A stretch of DNA of 64,000 nucleotides, taken from positions 1,674,001-1,738,000 of the forward strand of contig JAHBBC010000010.1 of NCBI GenBank assembly GCA_019915015.1, in the 5' to 3' direction. Positions 22,229-33,800 of this stretch are shown piece after piece. The notes beneath the pieces were generated by a model that worked only from the letters and a program-made list of their open reading frames with translations, was not told the origin of the DNA and ran no database searches. A program made the translations under genes and the position numbers. Within the stretch, counting starts at the first letter, position 1; every line of letters begins with the position of its first letter. This stretch comes from Auriscalpium vulgare. Its lineage: Eukaryota > Basidiomycota > Agaricomycetes > Russulales > Auriscalpiaceae.

Positions 22229-24043
22229 ATGGAGTCTGCTCCTCCGACCGGCATCCTCGCCGTGATCGATAACCTCAAATATCAGCTCAACGACGTCTAC
22301 GCTGCCCTCTCTGGCTGCTTGTGCCAGCAACAGCAGAAGCTCAAGATCAACGGGCGAACGTGTCAGTACCTCCACCCTTCTCCGCTCGTCTACGCGATAT
22401 CTTGTTTCCCATCTACTCAGAGTTGTTGACAATTACCCTCCGCAGTCCACATCATCAAGTTACTAGGCGAGGGTGGCTTCTCATTTGTATATCTGGCGCA
22501 GGATGAGACAAGCGGGGTACGTCGACGCGCAGTCATCAGCGCCCCTTGAGAAACTGACGCCAGTGCAGAAAGAGTTCGCGTTGAAGAAGATACGGTGTCC
22601 GACTGGCTCGGATGGAGTGAAGGACGTTATGCGGGAGGTCGAGGCGTACCGACGCTTCAAGTGCGCCCTCTTTCGCTGCTTCTCGTGTGACATACTTACA
22701 TTGACGCTCCCCAGGCATCCCAACATCATCCGCATATTAGTAGGTGTACTGTGGTTTGAATCCTACCCGTCGCTGACGAATAAAGCAGGATTCTGCCGTC
22801 CTGCAGGACCCAGAGGGCGACGGGCAGATTGTCTACCTCTTCCTCCCCATATATAAGGTACATGCAGCCCCTTTGCCTTTCGTCCTCCTAGTTCCGGCTC
22901 ATACACCGATGCTTCACAGCGAGGCAACCTGCAAGACGCCATCAACACCAACGTTTCCGACGGCACTCACTTCCCCGAGCGCCAGATCCTGCGGCTCTTC
23001 AAAGGCACATGCGAGGCCATTCGCGCCATGCACACCTACCGTGCGCCGGCGGGCCACGCGTCCTCCTCCTCGCGCAGCGGCCCGTCTCCTGCTGCCCCGC
23101 GCGGGCGTGCGCAAAATCAGTCAGATGACGAGGACGACGAGGACGAGAGCTTCCCGCAGCCAGAAGGCGACGGGGACGATGGCTACTCGTACGGCCCCCC
23201 GGGCGCGCGGCGCGCAGAGGACGTGCCGCTGGTGACGAAGCATCGTCTCGAACAGGGCGACGTAATCTTTGACGGCGACCAGGACGTCGCAGGGCATGGG
23301 CAGGACGGTGGGGCGGCGGCGGGGACGGGCGAGCTTGTGCCGTATGCGCATCGGGATCTGAAGCCTGGGTGAGTGTGCTTGCAAATGCAGTGAGCAATCT
23401 GGAGACATGCTGATGCGTGCTTGGTTGTGTGCAGCAATATCATGATTGCGGACGACGGTGTCACACCAATTCTCATGGACTTTGGGAGCTGCGTCAAGGC
23501 GCGCATACCAATCGTCAACCGGTCGCAGGCGTTGGTGCAACAAGTAAGCTGCGTGCTGCGCCTCGAACCTAAACGCTGATTGCGTGTGTTCAGGACATTG
23601 CTGCGGAGCAAAGTACGATGGCCTATCGTGCACCCGAGCTCTTCGACGTCAAAACCGGCATCGAGCTCGATGAGAAGGTCGACATATGGGTATGCCTCCC
23701 CCTACTCTTCATGCTGCCTGCTGCCTCACGCGTTCACCGCACAGTCCCTTGGCTGTGTCCTCTTTGCCCTGGCGTACTCGCACTCGCCATTTGAAAATAC
23801 GCAGACGACGGAGCAGGGCGGTTCGATAGCGATGGCGGTGCTGAATGCGCAATACAAGCATCCAGCGTCAAACTACTCGCAGGGTCTAAAGTCACTCATT
23901 GATAGCATGCTCAAGGCGAATCCGAAGGATCGGCCGGATATTCAGCAGGTCGGTACAGTGTATTTGCATGCGCTATGTGAGCTCATTCAACTGTGCAGGT
24001 GATAGACGCAGTGGACGCCTTGCCACTGCAGGGTGGCCGATGA
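22229..24043 (+). CDS. NAK-family serine/threonine kinase, STK16/Env7-like
   Basis: Related to mammalian STK16 and yeast Env7, membrane-associated kinases of the Golgi or vacuole. It begins MESAPPTGILAVIDNLKYQL; Cys residues in GCLCQQQQ near residue 35 could be lipidated. Kinase motifs: LLGEGGFSFVYLAQD, FALKKI, VMREVEAYRRFKHPNI, AHRDLKPGNIM, LMDFGSCVKA, MAYRAPELFDV, DIWSLGCVLFALAY, and KANPKDRPDIQQV near the end (stop after LQGGR). A roughly 95-residue Ser/Asp/Gly-rich insert lies between RAMHTY and VPYAHRD, encoded within one exon, so the kinase domain is much longer than the family norm. Six or seven short introns are inferred. All catalytic residues are present. Confidence 0.85.
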
Positions 24044-24193
24044 CCGTGGTATTGCGTTTCGTCCGAGCTTTGATCTAATGTTATTCACTTCGGACACTGT
24101 GCTTCACTATTCAGTTCTCTGGGATCGCGTCTAGACATGTTTGCGCGCTATGCTCGTCAAGGTCCCCGAGCCAGGGGGTAGTGTGTGACAACG

Positions 24194-25408
24194 TCAATCA
24201 AAAACCTGTAACACCTTTTCTCCCTCCGTCCGCTTTTTTTCCTTCCTCGCCTTTGTCGACAGCGTCCCCTTCGACGGCATCTTCTTGACCCCACCCCCCG
24301 ACGCCGTCTCGTCGAAGTAGCGTTTCTGGTTGTGCGGCTTCGGGGGCGTCTTGCCCTGCTTCTCCAGCTTCCTCCGCTTCTTCTCGCGTGCCTCCTCGCG
24401 TTGCTCCACCGTCTTCGGCTCGCGCTTCACCCTCGTGGGCTTGGTGTCGACGGGCAGTGGGTTGCCGAGCGCGTTGAGGCGGCGCAGCTCCTCCGCCTTC
24501 GCGGCCTCTTTTTCCGCGATCTGCTTCGCCCGCCCGATCTCTTTGGCTTTGGCCTTCTTGGCCGCGTTCTGCTCACGGACGACCTTGATATGGGCGAGCT
24601 TCTCTTTCTGCGAGACGGGCGGGCAACGTGTGTAAGATGGGGTGGGGCTAGAGCGGCGTGCGACGTACCCGTTTCTGTGCCCGCCGTGAAACAGCAACAG
24701 CCTGAGGTGCTGCCGGGAGTATGGGCTTGGTCTCCTCCTCAATCTTCACCACGAGTGTTTGAATGATCTCCTCGTCGGGTTCGACCTTCATTGCGAGTTC
24801 TCGTACGCGTTTAAATCGACGTTGGTGGGCCTGAGCAGGAGCAAATGTATTCAACATACCGTTAGTGGACAATGGAATAGATGACACACTTTGGAGCTTT
24901 CGTGCACTTGTACCATAGTAAAATTCTTCAGTATTTTTCCTGGACACATCGCGCAGAATGACTGATCAGGATGAACAATGCTCTCGCGGATGGGTTGCCG
25001 GAGCGCAGACGAGACGGTAATGGCGGGCTCGCCTGTTGCTTGTTCATCGTCACTATCGCCCTCTTCCTCCTCTTCCTCCTCCTCCTCCTCTTTCTCCTCA
25101 CCGTCGCCATTGTCTTCCGCCTCCTCTTCACCATCGCTGCTACTCGCGTCCTCCGCCTCCGCGTCCACATCCGCCTCCGCCTTTGCTTCCTCCACCCGCT
25201 TCCTCTTCTTCCCACCCTGCGGGGCACGCTTCGCAGAGCCTACGCTCGACGAGGATTCCGCTTCAGAGCTCGAGTCAGAGTCAGAGTCCGAGTCGGACTC
25301 TGATGAGTCGGTGTCTTGTAAGCCCATGACAGCCTTCATGTCCTCGTCGAGGCCGAGTTCTTCCTCTTCCTCCTTCCGTTTGCGCCGGCGTTCGACGCGT
25401 TTGAACAT
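24194..25408 (-). CDS. Nucleolar-type acidic protein with U1-like C2H2 zinc finger
   Basis: Starts MFKRVERRRKRKEEEEELG, with a long Asp/Glu/Ser-rich tract (about residues 35-120, including a run of glutamates) separated by a basic KKRKRVEE signal. A zinc finger of matrin/U1 type follows: CAMCPGKILKNFTMVQVH then ESSKAH, which fits CX2CX13HX5H once the intron after SSK is removed. The C-terminal half is rich in Lys/Glu and probably helical (EKLAHIKVVREQNAAKKAK), ending KVLQVFD. Such composition is typical of ribosome-biogenesis factors; the specific role is inference. It is divergent from the Dss1-like gene with about 210 bp between the ATGs. Confidence 0.65.
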
Positions 25409-25618
25409 GTTGCGTAAGTTCTACGGTCCCAAACCTACGAGGCTGTCACTGCAGATGACGACCGTGTGCCAGCTGCAGAGTTGCCGTCGCCAAGTTCGCC
25501 GTCCAGTAATTTTGGTCGGCGGCACAGTACCGGGCCGCGCGGGGCGGCTTTTACTCCCGCGACCATTCGTCCAAGTTTCGTCCAGCGCAACCTCGTTCAA
25601 CGCGTCACTTCCCTTTGA
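25409..25618. promoter_or_regulatory. Likely bidirectional promoter
   Basis: The only sequence between the divergent ATGs of the zinc-finger protein gene and the Dss1-like gene. No clear TATA box; the region is GC-rich. Confidence 0.4.
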
Positions 25619-28543
25619 ATGCATCGCCGGAGCCTCAAATGCGCCCGAGCTTACACCCTCCTTCCTCGCGTTCATGACGCGCCCCTCGCTCATCCGCTCA
25701 CCCGCGCACGTTCTGGCGGCGGCGCGAAGCCGCGGACGCCCTTCGACGAAGTTCACAAATCGGCCGCCGCCATCCTCTCCACCGCGCGCAACAGCGAATT
25801 CAAGGGCGGATGGAAGCATCGCAGGTCGCCGCAGAGCCAGGAGACACGTCTCGTCGATGCCATATTGAGCCAGGTAGTGTTGCCCGCGACGGGCCCGCCT
25901 TCGCCTCCGACAGTACCACAGCTGTCGAGCGTGAGCGATATGACGGCATCCGACGATATGTCCCTGGAGTTGATGGGCCCTCATTTGGGCATAGGTAGCC
26001 TTGTGGAACTGCAGAGGTGAGTGCTACGTCTCCTGCGCGCATCCATTGCCTGACGGACACTCGATTGCAGAGAGCAGTCGGGCCATTTTGGCATCATCAT
26101 CGGTGTCCACACTCTGGAAGATACCGGCAGCACTATCTTCACGCTGAATGTCAACGGTAGTTTGACTTATCACCATCCCGAGGACGCCGTTTGGGTAGTC
26201 CCCAATGTCATCGACAAACATCTTGCCGCGCGTTGCGGAGCGGCAGAACGAGCGGGATCATCTACAGAACTTATGGCGCGCGTTGCTGTGCTACAGGCCG
26301 TTCGAGACTATCAAAAAAGACACGAGGACCTGTTCAACGGGATGGCCGCGCGCTTCGCTACCCTCCACGAGCAAGTCTGTTCGCCAGACCCTGAAGAGTG
26401 GGCAGAAGTCTCTGTCTCCCACGCGCGCTTCCTGCTCAACATCAAGAACGAGGACAAGAAACTGGCGCTGCACTGCGTGCACTCCCACTTGCTGCGGCGC
26501 ACGCGGGAGTTTCTCATCGTGCGGACGAATTATCTGGACAACCCGCTGCTGCATGTCCGGCCGCGCGCGCAGGTGGAGCGCTTCAACGAGGTCTCGAATA
26601 TGTTTCGGACCAAGGATCCTCGTCTGGCGGAGTTCACGCAAAATGCGCGCCAGACGGTCTTGGCCCTTCGTGAGCTGCGAGGATCGTCAGACAACGAGCC
26701 GCCGTCGCACGCACCCGCGCCCGGTCTCGAGTACACGGACAATGACCGCCTGATGATCAACTTTTTCCTCGACGGACTCACAGAAATGCGTGCCTTCCAG
26801 ACAAATGCCCACTATCCCCTCATGTACGCCCTCATGAAGGATATGAAGCTGTACAAAGGCGACCTGGGCGAGGCGCAGATTCGGAATTTCCTCATTGACT
26901 ACGGGGTCTACGCGCCATGGCAGGACTGGGCCTCGCGCCGCATCGAGCTGGACTCGGCCATACGCAGTCGCTTGGGAGACGCGAAACAAGTGCAACAGCA
27001 GGAGGATCTTGTTGCGAGGACATTGACAGCGCCGACCCTTGCGCCTGCACAGTCGGATCAACCGCTCGGACCAGAAGATTTCTACCCCTCCGATCCATTG
27101 GAGCATCTACGGCATGACTTTGGCGACCTCCCTGTGTACGTCGTCGACGACAAGACTGCGCACGAACTCGACGATGGCATCTCTGTCGAGACCATTCCCA
27201 ATGAACCGGAGAACAAGTGGCTGCACGTCCATATCGCGGATCCTACAGCCCTCTTGCCCCCTTCACACATCTTCGCCAAGCAGGCTGAAGAACGCATGGA
27301 GAGTGTCTACTTCTTGCACAGGACATACCCTATGCTTCCTACGGCTCTCATGCGCGAGAGGCTCAGTCTCGGTACATCTTCCGCCCGCGGGATGCCAGAA
27401 AATGTTCTAACGTTCAGCGCGAAGATCGACGCTGTCGGTAACGTCTTGGACCACAAAGTACGCGTCGGGCTCATAAGGAACGTTCAGATCATGCAGTACG
27501 ACAACGTGGACCAGGCTATGGGTTTCAACGGCCCAGCTTACAAGCAGCCATTCGGTCGACCCGCTGTGTTTGATGGTCCCGCGCAGGCTATAACACTCTC
27601 GGAGCGTGCCAAGAACGATTTTCAGCTGTTAAAAATTATCGGTGACACGCTTGCACAGCACCGACTTCAATCCCCAATGTTCTACTTCCCACACCCGCGA
27701 ACGTACCTCTCCGTCCACCCCAACCCCCTCCCGCCAAGCGTCCTCGATGCCTCGGCCCCCGGTGTGTTCAAGGGATTCCCCGAAGTCAACTATGCGGTCG
27801 CCGACTTTGGTGAAATAGAAGTCGGCTCCCGAAAGATCATCGCAGAGGCAGCGAAAATGGCCTGTCGCGTCGCGTCCCTCTTCACCGTCTCCAAGGGCGT
27901 CCCACTTATCCATCGCGGGCTTCCCCCGCCGACCATCTACTCGGAGAGCCAATTTGCAGAGCTCTTGGCGTCGCGTGACAAGCGGGGCTACGTTGACCAC
28001 TACAAAGCCCGCCAGGCGCACTTCATGTTTACCTCCGCCGGGCACTCGCTGGAGCCGCAGCCACACTGGATGCTCGCGCTGCCCGAGGGCGAAGGCTATG
28101 CTCGCGTCACGTCGCCGCTACGGCGCTTCACGGATCTCGTCGCCCACTGGCAAATCAAAAACGCGCTACTGCATGGGAGCTCTTACTTCCCGCGCGACGT
28201 GATGCAGAAGTATTCCAACATGACGGCGGCCGCCGCCAAGCGCCAAGGACGAATGTACGACCAGCACGAGCACGTGTGGGCGCTGTTGTATATCCAGCGG
28301 TGGATGGCTCAGCATGGCGAGACGGGTCCGCTGGCCAACCTGGTCGGGCACGCGCTGTCAGTGCCAAGGGCCTCGGACGGGGCCATGTCCACGCAGATGG
28401 TGCTCATCGAGGAGCTTGGTTTGAGGGTCATTGTGGTGGACAGCCAGGATCGATTGGCACCGCGGATAGGAATGCCTTTGAACGTGAGGGCGGGTGAGAT
28501 CATGCTCTCGCCGTCGGGTAGGACCGCCTTCCGCGTGCGGTAG
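25619..28543 (+). CDS. RNB-domain 3'-5' exoribonuclease, mitochondrial Dss1-like
   Basis: Homologue of yeast Dss1/Neurospora cyt-4, the RNase II-type nuclease of the mitochondrial degradosome. Exon 1 gives an Arg/Ala-rich N-terminus (MHRRSLKCARAYTLLPRVHD), compatible with mitochondrial import. A single intron (26017-26070, GTGAGT...TTGCAG) joins LVELQ-REQSGHFGIIIG. The large second exon carries the RNB domain: HLRHDFGDLPVYVVDD, then ELDDGISVE with the metal-binding aspartates, HVHIADPTALLPP, TYPMLPTALMRERLSLG, YARVTSPLRRFTDLVAHWQI and the C-terminal S1-like region ending TAFRVR. Total about 957 residues, normal for the family. No internal stops. CYP51 follows 276 bp downstream on the same strand. 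Confidence 0.88.
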
Positions 28544-28818
28544 CTAGCCTGTCTATATTAGACGTCGACACACCACTCACATCTACTTAGCTTACATACA
28601 AAATTATAATGGCCTGACCCGCATCGATAGCCTAGTTTTTTTTCTTTCCCTCGTCTAGAATTGATTCCGCCATACGGCCGACTCTGGAGGCTAGTAGAAT
28701 TCCCACGGTACACTATGGTTCGATTCCGGTTGGCCAATTACTTGGGTATATATTTTCGCGCTCGTGTCACAGAGCTCCAGCTCATTTCTTCCCTCGACAC
28801 CGACGTCGCTGCGAGTCC

Positions 28819-30841
28819 ATGGCGTTCAACGCCTCCTCCATACCCTTCCCGTCATCCGACGCGTGGTCCGGCTTCGTCGCGGAGGCGCAGAAGTTCTTGC
28901 CTCAATCCAACTCGCGTCTGGCCCTTCTCGCGTTCGTCAATATACCCGTCTTTGCCATCGTTATCAACGTTCTGCGACAATTGGTACGCGTTATTTTGAT
29001 TCTGCTCGTAGCCTGTGCTCATGACGCTCGTAGATCTTGCCAAGGGACCGCTCGCTGCCGCCAGAGGTGTTCCATTGGATTCCTATCATAGGTTCCGCTC
29101 CGAGCTACGGCAATGACCCCATCGCGTTCCTCGCAGACGCCCAGAAGAAGGTGCGCGCTCATCTCTTTGCAATCGAGCCAATTCTTACGGGTGGTTCAGT
29201 ATGGCAATGTCTTCACGTTCGTTATGCTCGGTCGCAAGATGACTGTCGCGTTGGGATCGGCGGGGAACAACTTCATTCTCGGTGGGAAAGTGGCCAATCT
29301 CTCCGCTGAGGAAGCATATACTGTGCGTCGTGCTCCTTCTTAATCGTAGCGCCATGCCTGACCGTTCTGCAGCCTCTGACCACCCCCGTCTTCGGCAAGG
29401 ACGTCGTGTATGACGTGCCCAACGAGGTCTTCATGGAGCAGAAGAAATTCGTCAAGGTCGGGCTCTCGACGGAGAATTTCCGCTCCTACGTGGGCATGAT
29501 CGAGGACGAGGTCTCCGAGTTCATGGCCCACGACCCCAGCTTCCGGACGTTCCAGATGAACGACATCAACGAGTGGGGCGAGTTCGACCCGCTCAAGGTC
29601 CTCGCCGAGATGACTATCCTCACGGCAACACGCACGCTCCAGGGCAAGGAGGTTCGCAGCAACATGGACAAGACGTTCTCGAAGCTGTTCTCCGACCTCG
29701 ATGGCGGGTTCACGCCCCTGCATATGATCTTCCCGCACTTGCCGCTGGAAAGCTACAGGAAGCGTGACGCAGCGCAGAAGAAGCTCTCTGAGTTCTACAT
29801 CAGCATCATCAACAGCCGTCGGGACAACACAAGCACCGTGCGTAGCTATCTTGCTGTCATTTACTTTGCTGAGCTCTATACAGAACGACGAGACGGACAT
29901 GATTGCAGCTCTGATGAACCAGCACTATCGCAACGGCCGCGCTCTCCCTGACCACGAGATTGCGCACATCATGATCGCCCTCCTAATGGCCGGCCAGCAC
30001 ACGAGCTCTACCACCGGCGCATGGACAATCCTGCACATTGCCTCCCGCCCTGACATCGCGTAAGTCCTGCGCCACCACTCCCTAATTCAGTCATTAATAC
30101 ATCTCAGCGACGCTCTGTACCAAGAGCAAGTAGAGAAGTTCTCCAACCCGGACGGCACCCTGCGCTCCCCGACATACGACGAGCTCAAGACGCTCACCGT
30201 TCTCGACGCCGTCATCCGCGAGACGCTCCGCCTGCACCCGCCGATTCACAGCATAATGCGCAAGGTGCGCGCGGACTTCCCCGTGCCGCCGACCCTCGCC
30301 GCGCCGTCCAAGGACGGGGTGTATGTCGTCCCCAAGGGGCACTTTGTCCTCGCGTCGCCCGCCGTGAGCCAGCGCGACCCGACGCAGTGGCACGAGTGCG
30401 ACGCATGGGAGCCCGCACGGTGGAACGACGCGGACGGCGAGGCGCAGAAGGCGTTCAAGCAGTACGCGGATGAGAACGGAGAGAAGGTGGACTTTGGGTT
30501 CGGCGCGGTGAGCAAGGGCACGGAGAGCCCGTATCAGCCGTTCGGCGCGGGCAGGCATCGCTGCATCGGCGAGCAGGTGGGTTCCTCTTTGGTTACTCTG
30601 TGTGAGTCGGGCTGACGCGCGTCTGCAGTTTGCGTATCTCCAGCTCGGCACGCTCATTACCACGATGGTGCGCAAGATTGAGATGCGTCTGCCCGCGGGC
30701 ATGCCCGGTCCCAACTACCATGTAAGTTGCGCACCTCTTGTCTTGCTGTCGCTTTTCTCACCCTCAATGGCTCTTCAGACCATGATCACGATGCCGAAGA
30801 CGCCACGCACGATTACCTACCGTCGTCGGAACTTCGATTGA
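28819..30841 (+). CDS. ERG11: Lanosterol 14-alpha-demethylase, CYP51
   Basis: The sterol demethylase of ergosterol synthesis in the ER. It starts MAFNASSIPFPSSDAW with a membrane helix (ALLAFVNIPVFAIVINVLRQ). CYP51 signatures: YGNVFTFVMLGRKMTVALG, FGKDVVYDVPNEVFMEQKKF, the I-helix LLMAGQHTSSTTGAW, IRETLRLHPPIHSIMRKV (ExxR), and the heme loop PFGAGRHRCIGEQ. It ends PRTITYRRRNFD. About seven introns of 50-60 bp are inferred; in the exon between CIGEQ and FAYLQLGTL the donor is GTGGGT. All catalytic residues are intact. This is the target family of azole antifungals in fungi generally; nothing here bears on resistance. Confidence 0.93.
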
Positions 30842-31015
30842 TCGTGCTCCTCACTACTTTATCTTAAAACCTACATACCGATAGACATGACAGCTAATAG
30901 GAACAGAACACTTTATACTCCCGATGCTGTGGTCCAGGAATCGTTGAGAAGCTTGGCTCAACTTATGTCAAACAGTCCATGAGAGCTATTCGATATACAT
31001 GTAAACAACAGCAGC

Positions 31016-32086
31016 TTACTTGGCGATAGTGAATGTGACACCCCGTCTTCTACACTCCCAATTCAACACTGCCACAACCCTCGAGATGATCTGCCCCCCG
31101 CGTAATAATGCAACACTCCGCAAACACGGCAACGAGCCCTGCCCCAGCACTCGCCCCAGCGCCACCAACTGCTCTTCATCGCCACCGTATTCTAGCCTCT
31201 CCAGACACCGCAGCGACGCATACTCGGCAAAGTCCGCCGGCGCAACGACGCTCGCGTGCGCGCGCAGCTCGCGCACGGCGTGCAGCGACGACAGGATGCT
31301 CTGGACAACAGCGGCGTCCGCGCACTCGAGGCGCAGCACGGTCAGCGTGCCCGCCCACTGCGCGAGCGCGAGCTGGAGCATGGCGGGCTGCAGCGCCGCG
31401 AGCCCATCTGACCGCGAGTCCAGGTCCGCGAGGGCGGGCGCGAGGCGGGTGAGCGCTGGGATCCACGCGCTGGGCAGCGGCGCGTCAACGCTGATGCGGC
31501 GGAGCCGCGGACACGCGGACACCTGCCCGGCCTCCGGGGCGGACTCGTCGAGGTGCCAGCCGTGCGTTCTGAGCTGCACGCTCTCGAGATGCGGGAGCGC
31601 GGCGAGCAGCGCGAAGGACTGCGCCGCGGAGCAGCGGTGCTTCCCGAAGACCGGCTTGGTCGCGAGGCGCAGGTGCCGCAGGCCCGTGCGCGCGGCGATT
31701 GCTGCGTGCAGGGCGTCGCGCTCCGCAACGTCGTCGTAGCGCATTACGTCGACGTCGAGCGCGTACAGCGCGTCGCAGAGCGTGAGGACGTGCGCGACGG
31801 TGGCGCCGAGGCGCCGGCCGCGGTGTGCGTCGATTGTGACTGCGAGGGTGTGCACTTGTGGACGGAGCGCGGGGGTGGAGTGGAGTGTGCGCAGGAAGAG
31901 CTCGGTGACGTGCAGGGCGGGGTGCCGGATGGTGTCGAGCGTGACGGAGTGGTAGAGGGCACGGCGGGCTTCGGGGAGGAAGGCGCGACAGGTGAGGGCC
32001 AGCGCGGGTAGAGCGGACTTGAACTCGGCATCGGGGGTGAGATCCTCGAAGATTTTCCCCGCAATCTCGGGGGGTAAGGACTGCAT
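31016..32086 (-). CDS. F-box protein with leucine-rich-like repeats
   Basis: Chosen start gives MQSLPPEIAGKIFEDLTPDA, a typical Agaricomycete F-box N-terminus, continuing through ALPALALTCRAFLPEARRALYHSVTL. The frame also extends upstream without a stop, but that part looks non-coding. The remainder consists of leucine-rich segments (GLRHLRLATKPVF, HLESVQLRTHGWH, RLRRISVDAPLP) like those of expanded fungal F-box families. Single exon, ending RRRGVTFTIAK. Such proteins normally recruit substrates to SCF ubiquitin ligases; the substrate is unknown. Confidence 0.65.
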   Translation of the reverse strand: MQSLPPEIAGKIFEDLTPDAEFKSALPALALTCRAFLPEARRALYHSVTLDTIRHPALHVTELFLRTLHSTPALRPQVHTLAVTIDAHRGRRLGATVAHVLTLCDALYALDVDVMRYDDVAERDALHAAIAARTGLRHLRLATKPVFGKHRCSAAQSFALLAALPHLESVQLRTHGWHLDESAPEAGQVSACPRLRRISVDAPLPSAWIPALTRLAPALADLDSRSDGLAALQPAMLQLALAQWAGTLTVLRLECADAAVVQSILSSLHAVRELRAHASVVAPADFAEYASLRCLERLEYGGDEEQLVALGRVLGQGSLPCLRSVALLRGGQIISRVVAVLNWECRRRGVTFTIAK

Positions 32087-32859
32087 CGTCTGAAGACCGT
32101 GACAGTCAATACTCGGGCGCGAAAGCAATGTTAGGAGAAGCGTACTACTGAGGGCTGGTTCTGTGCCAGCAGCGAGAGTTTGATCAGTGATCGACAAAGC
32201 GTAGGTTATCTTGCGCGATAATTCGAAGTATTTGTCGGCCTCGCACTCTCTGTATCGCACTCGCTATTCTCAAGTCAGTCTGAGTATACTTGAGCTTGAG
32301 CGTCGCGCGGACTCACACCTACTCGCACCCGTTTCTCAGATAACTAAAGCGAGAGGGTCGGGGGGCGAAGGAGGCTTATCGGACGAGGAGGTGGTCATGG
32401 AGCAAGAGAGGCCCATCTTCGGCGTGGACTGAAGCAGAGCTGTGGGACTCGGAGGTCAGAGGCTCAGTCCGTCGGAGTTTCTACGGCGCGTGGCAGCCAC
32501 TGACGACGACTTCATGCACGTGCACGCGTCTCCGAGTTGTGGCCGAACATGTTTACGATTCCCACGAATCGTTTCTTATGTCATCTTCATACAGCGTTTT
32601 TTCCGACCTAGTCACCTATGCAACACACAAGTACAGCACCATATATAGTCATGAAGTCTCACGCTCCTTCCTGACGTCACAACACCGTCCCGTCCCCGGC
32701 CCTTCACCAGCACTCGACGGCACGTCCACTGTGCGGCATGCACGCCCGCCCGCCTCGTCGCCACCATGAGACACATTGAAGCATCGTTCGCGCACACCCA
32801 CCCCCGCCTCCATTTCGCCCGCCATCTCAATGACTCAATCCCCACACACCACGTCATCA
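32087..32859. other. Intergenic, no feature recognised
   Basis: A TATA-like CATATATAG lies near 32640. No coding frame with recognisable homology. Confidence 0.4.
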
Positions 32860-33800
32860 CATGATACACTCGCCTCGCCTCGCCTTCTCAAAACACCCGC
32901 TGCGCGCTCTCACTGGACCAGGTCACCCTGTAGGTCAAGCAGAAGAATGCGCGCCTGCCCCGGGAGAACGAGGAATTGTGCCGCCAGCTGCGCCGCCCGT
33001 CGCTACGCTACTCGCGCTCACGCTGCCCACGCTGCCCACGCTCAGCGATTTGCACTTCGACTCTGGTTCCGCCACCAACGACAATGGCGGTAATGGGAAT
33101 GGGAACGGGATGGGCGAGGGCAATGCGCGGAGGGGCAGCTTCGCGCTGAAGCGCCGCCGCATGTCGGGTTGCGTGGACGAGGTGCGTGTCGTTGTCTGCG
33201 GAGCGCTTAATGCTTGCTGAAGTGCGTTTTTTGGGGGTAAGCAGAGACGCCGAGTCCGCCAACAAAGGACGGCGTGCTTGCGTGCGGGGCGCCAGGCGGC
33301 GGCGGCGGCAGGTATGTGTCTAACGGCGCGTCGCTGCTTTCGCTGTTCGCGTTCCACCTGCCGTCGCTCACGCACCAGCACCAACATCAACACCCGCACC
33401 ACCCGCATCAACACCAGCAGCAACGCCGCCAACAGGAGAAAACAACATCAACGGAGGGCAGGCGGGATCGGGGGTGGGGTACTCAGCAAAGAAAGAAGTG
33501 CACGCTTCACGATGGTTGGTTGAGCGGAAAGCGAGACAGATGCGGCTCTGGATTCTGGTGACGTCCCTTCCGTTTTGTTTCGGCGGCAGACGCAGCAGCC
33601 CACGCACTTCCACGCGGCGTACGGCGCGGCCGCGTACGAGGCCTGGGCAACCAGTATTTCGTGCGTCTTCCCTCTCTCCCCTGCAGATGATATACATAAG
33701 GCTGATGCGTCGGTGGGTCGCAGGAGAACCACCGCATTACCCGCCGTGGCCTCGCGCCGGAGCTGGGCACCTGGCACGCGTACTCAGCTGACCGCACGCA
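32860..33800 (+). pseudogene. Possible transcription-factor remnant (leucine-zipper-like, low complexity)
   Basis: Pieces look coding but lie in different frames. Near 32920-33000 one frame reads LDQVTL, a stop, then VKQKNARLPRENEELCRQL, reminiscent of a bZIP zipper. Another gives LHFDSGSATNDNGGNGNGNG and RRGSFALKRRRMSGCVDE followed by a GTGCGT donor. After 33245 comes PPTKDGVLACGAPGGGGGRY, then a His/Gln-rich run, and near 33600 QQPTHFHAAYGAAAYEAW. Such low-complexity content is typical of fungal regulators, but I cannot join the pieces into one clean gene. Either a gene with exons I misread or a decayed one. Confidence 0.25.

Noticed and set aside
24971..25868. Plus-strand Ser/Pro-rich frames opposite the acidic zinc-finger protein
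   Set aside because: They are complements of the Glu/Asp-rich codons and overlap the real gene and its promoter.
28700..28730. tRNA gene, because of a B-box-like GGTTCGATTCC
   Set aside because: The flanking bases do not form a T stem or acceptor stem and no A box or anticodon arm is found upstream.
31020..32011. Plus-strand frames of up to 239 codons
   Set aside because: Antisense to the F-box gene, which has a recognisable F-box and leucine-rich pattern.
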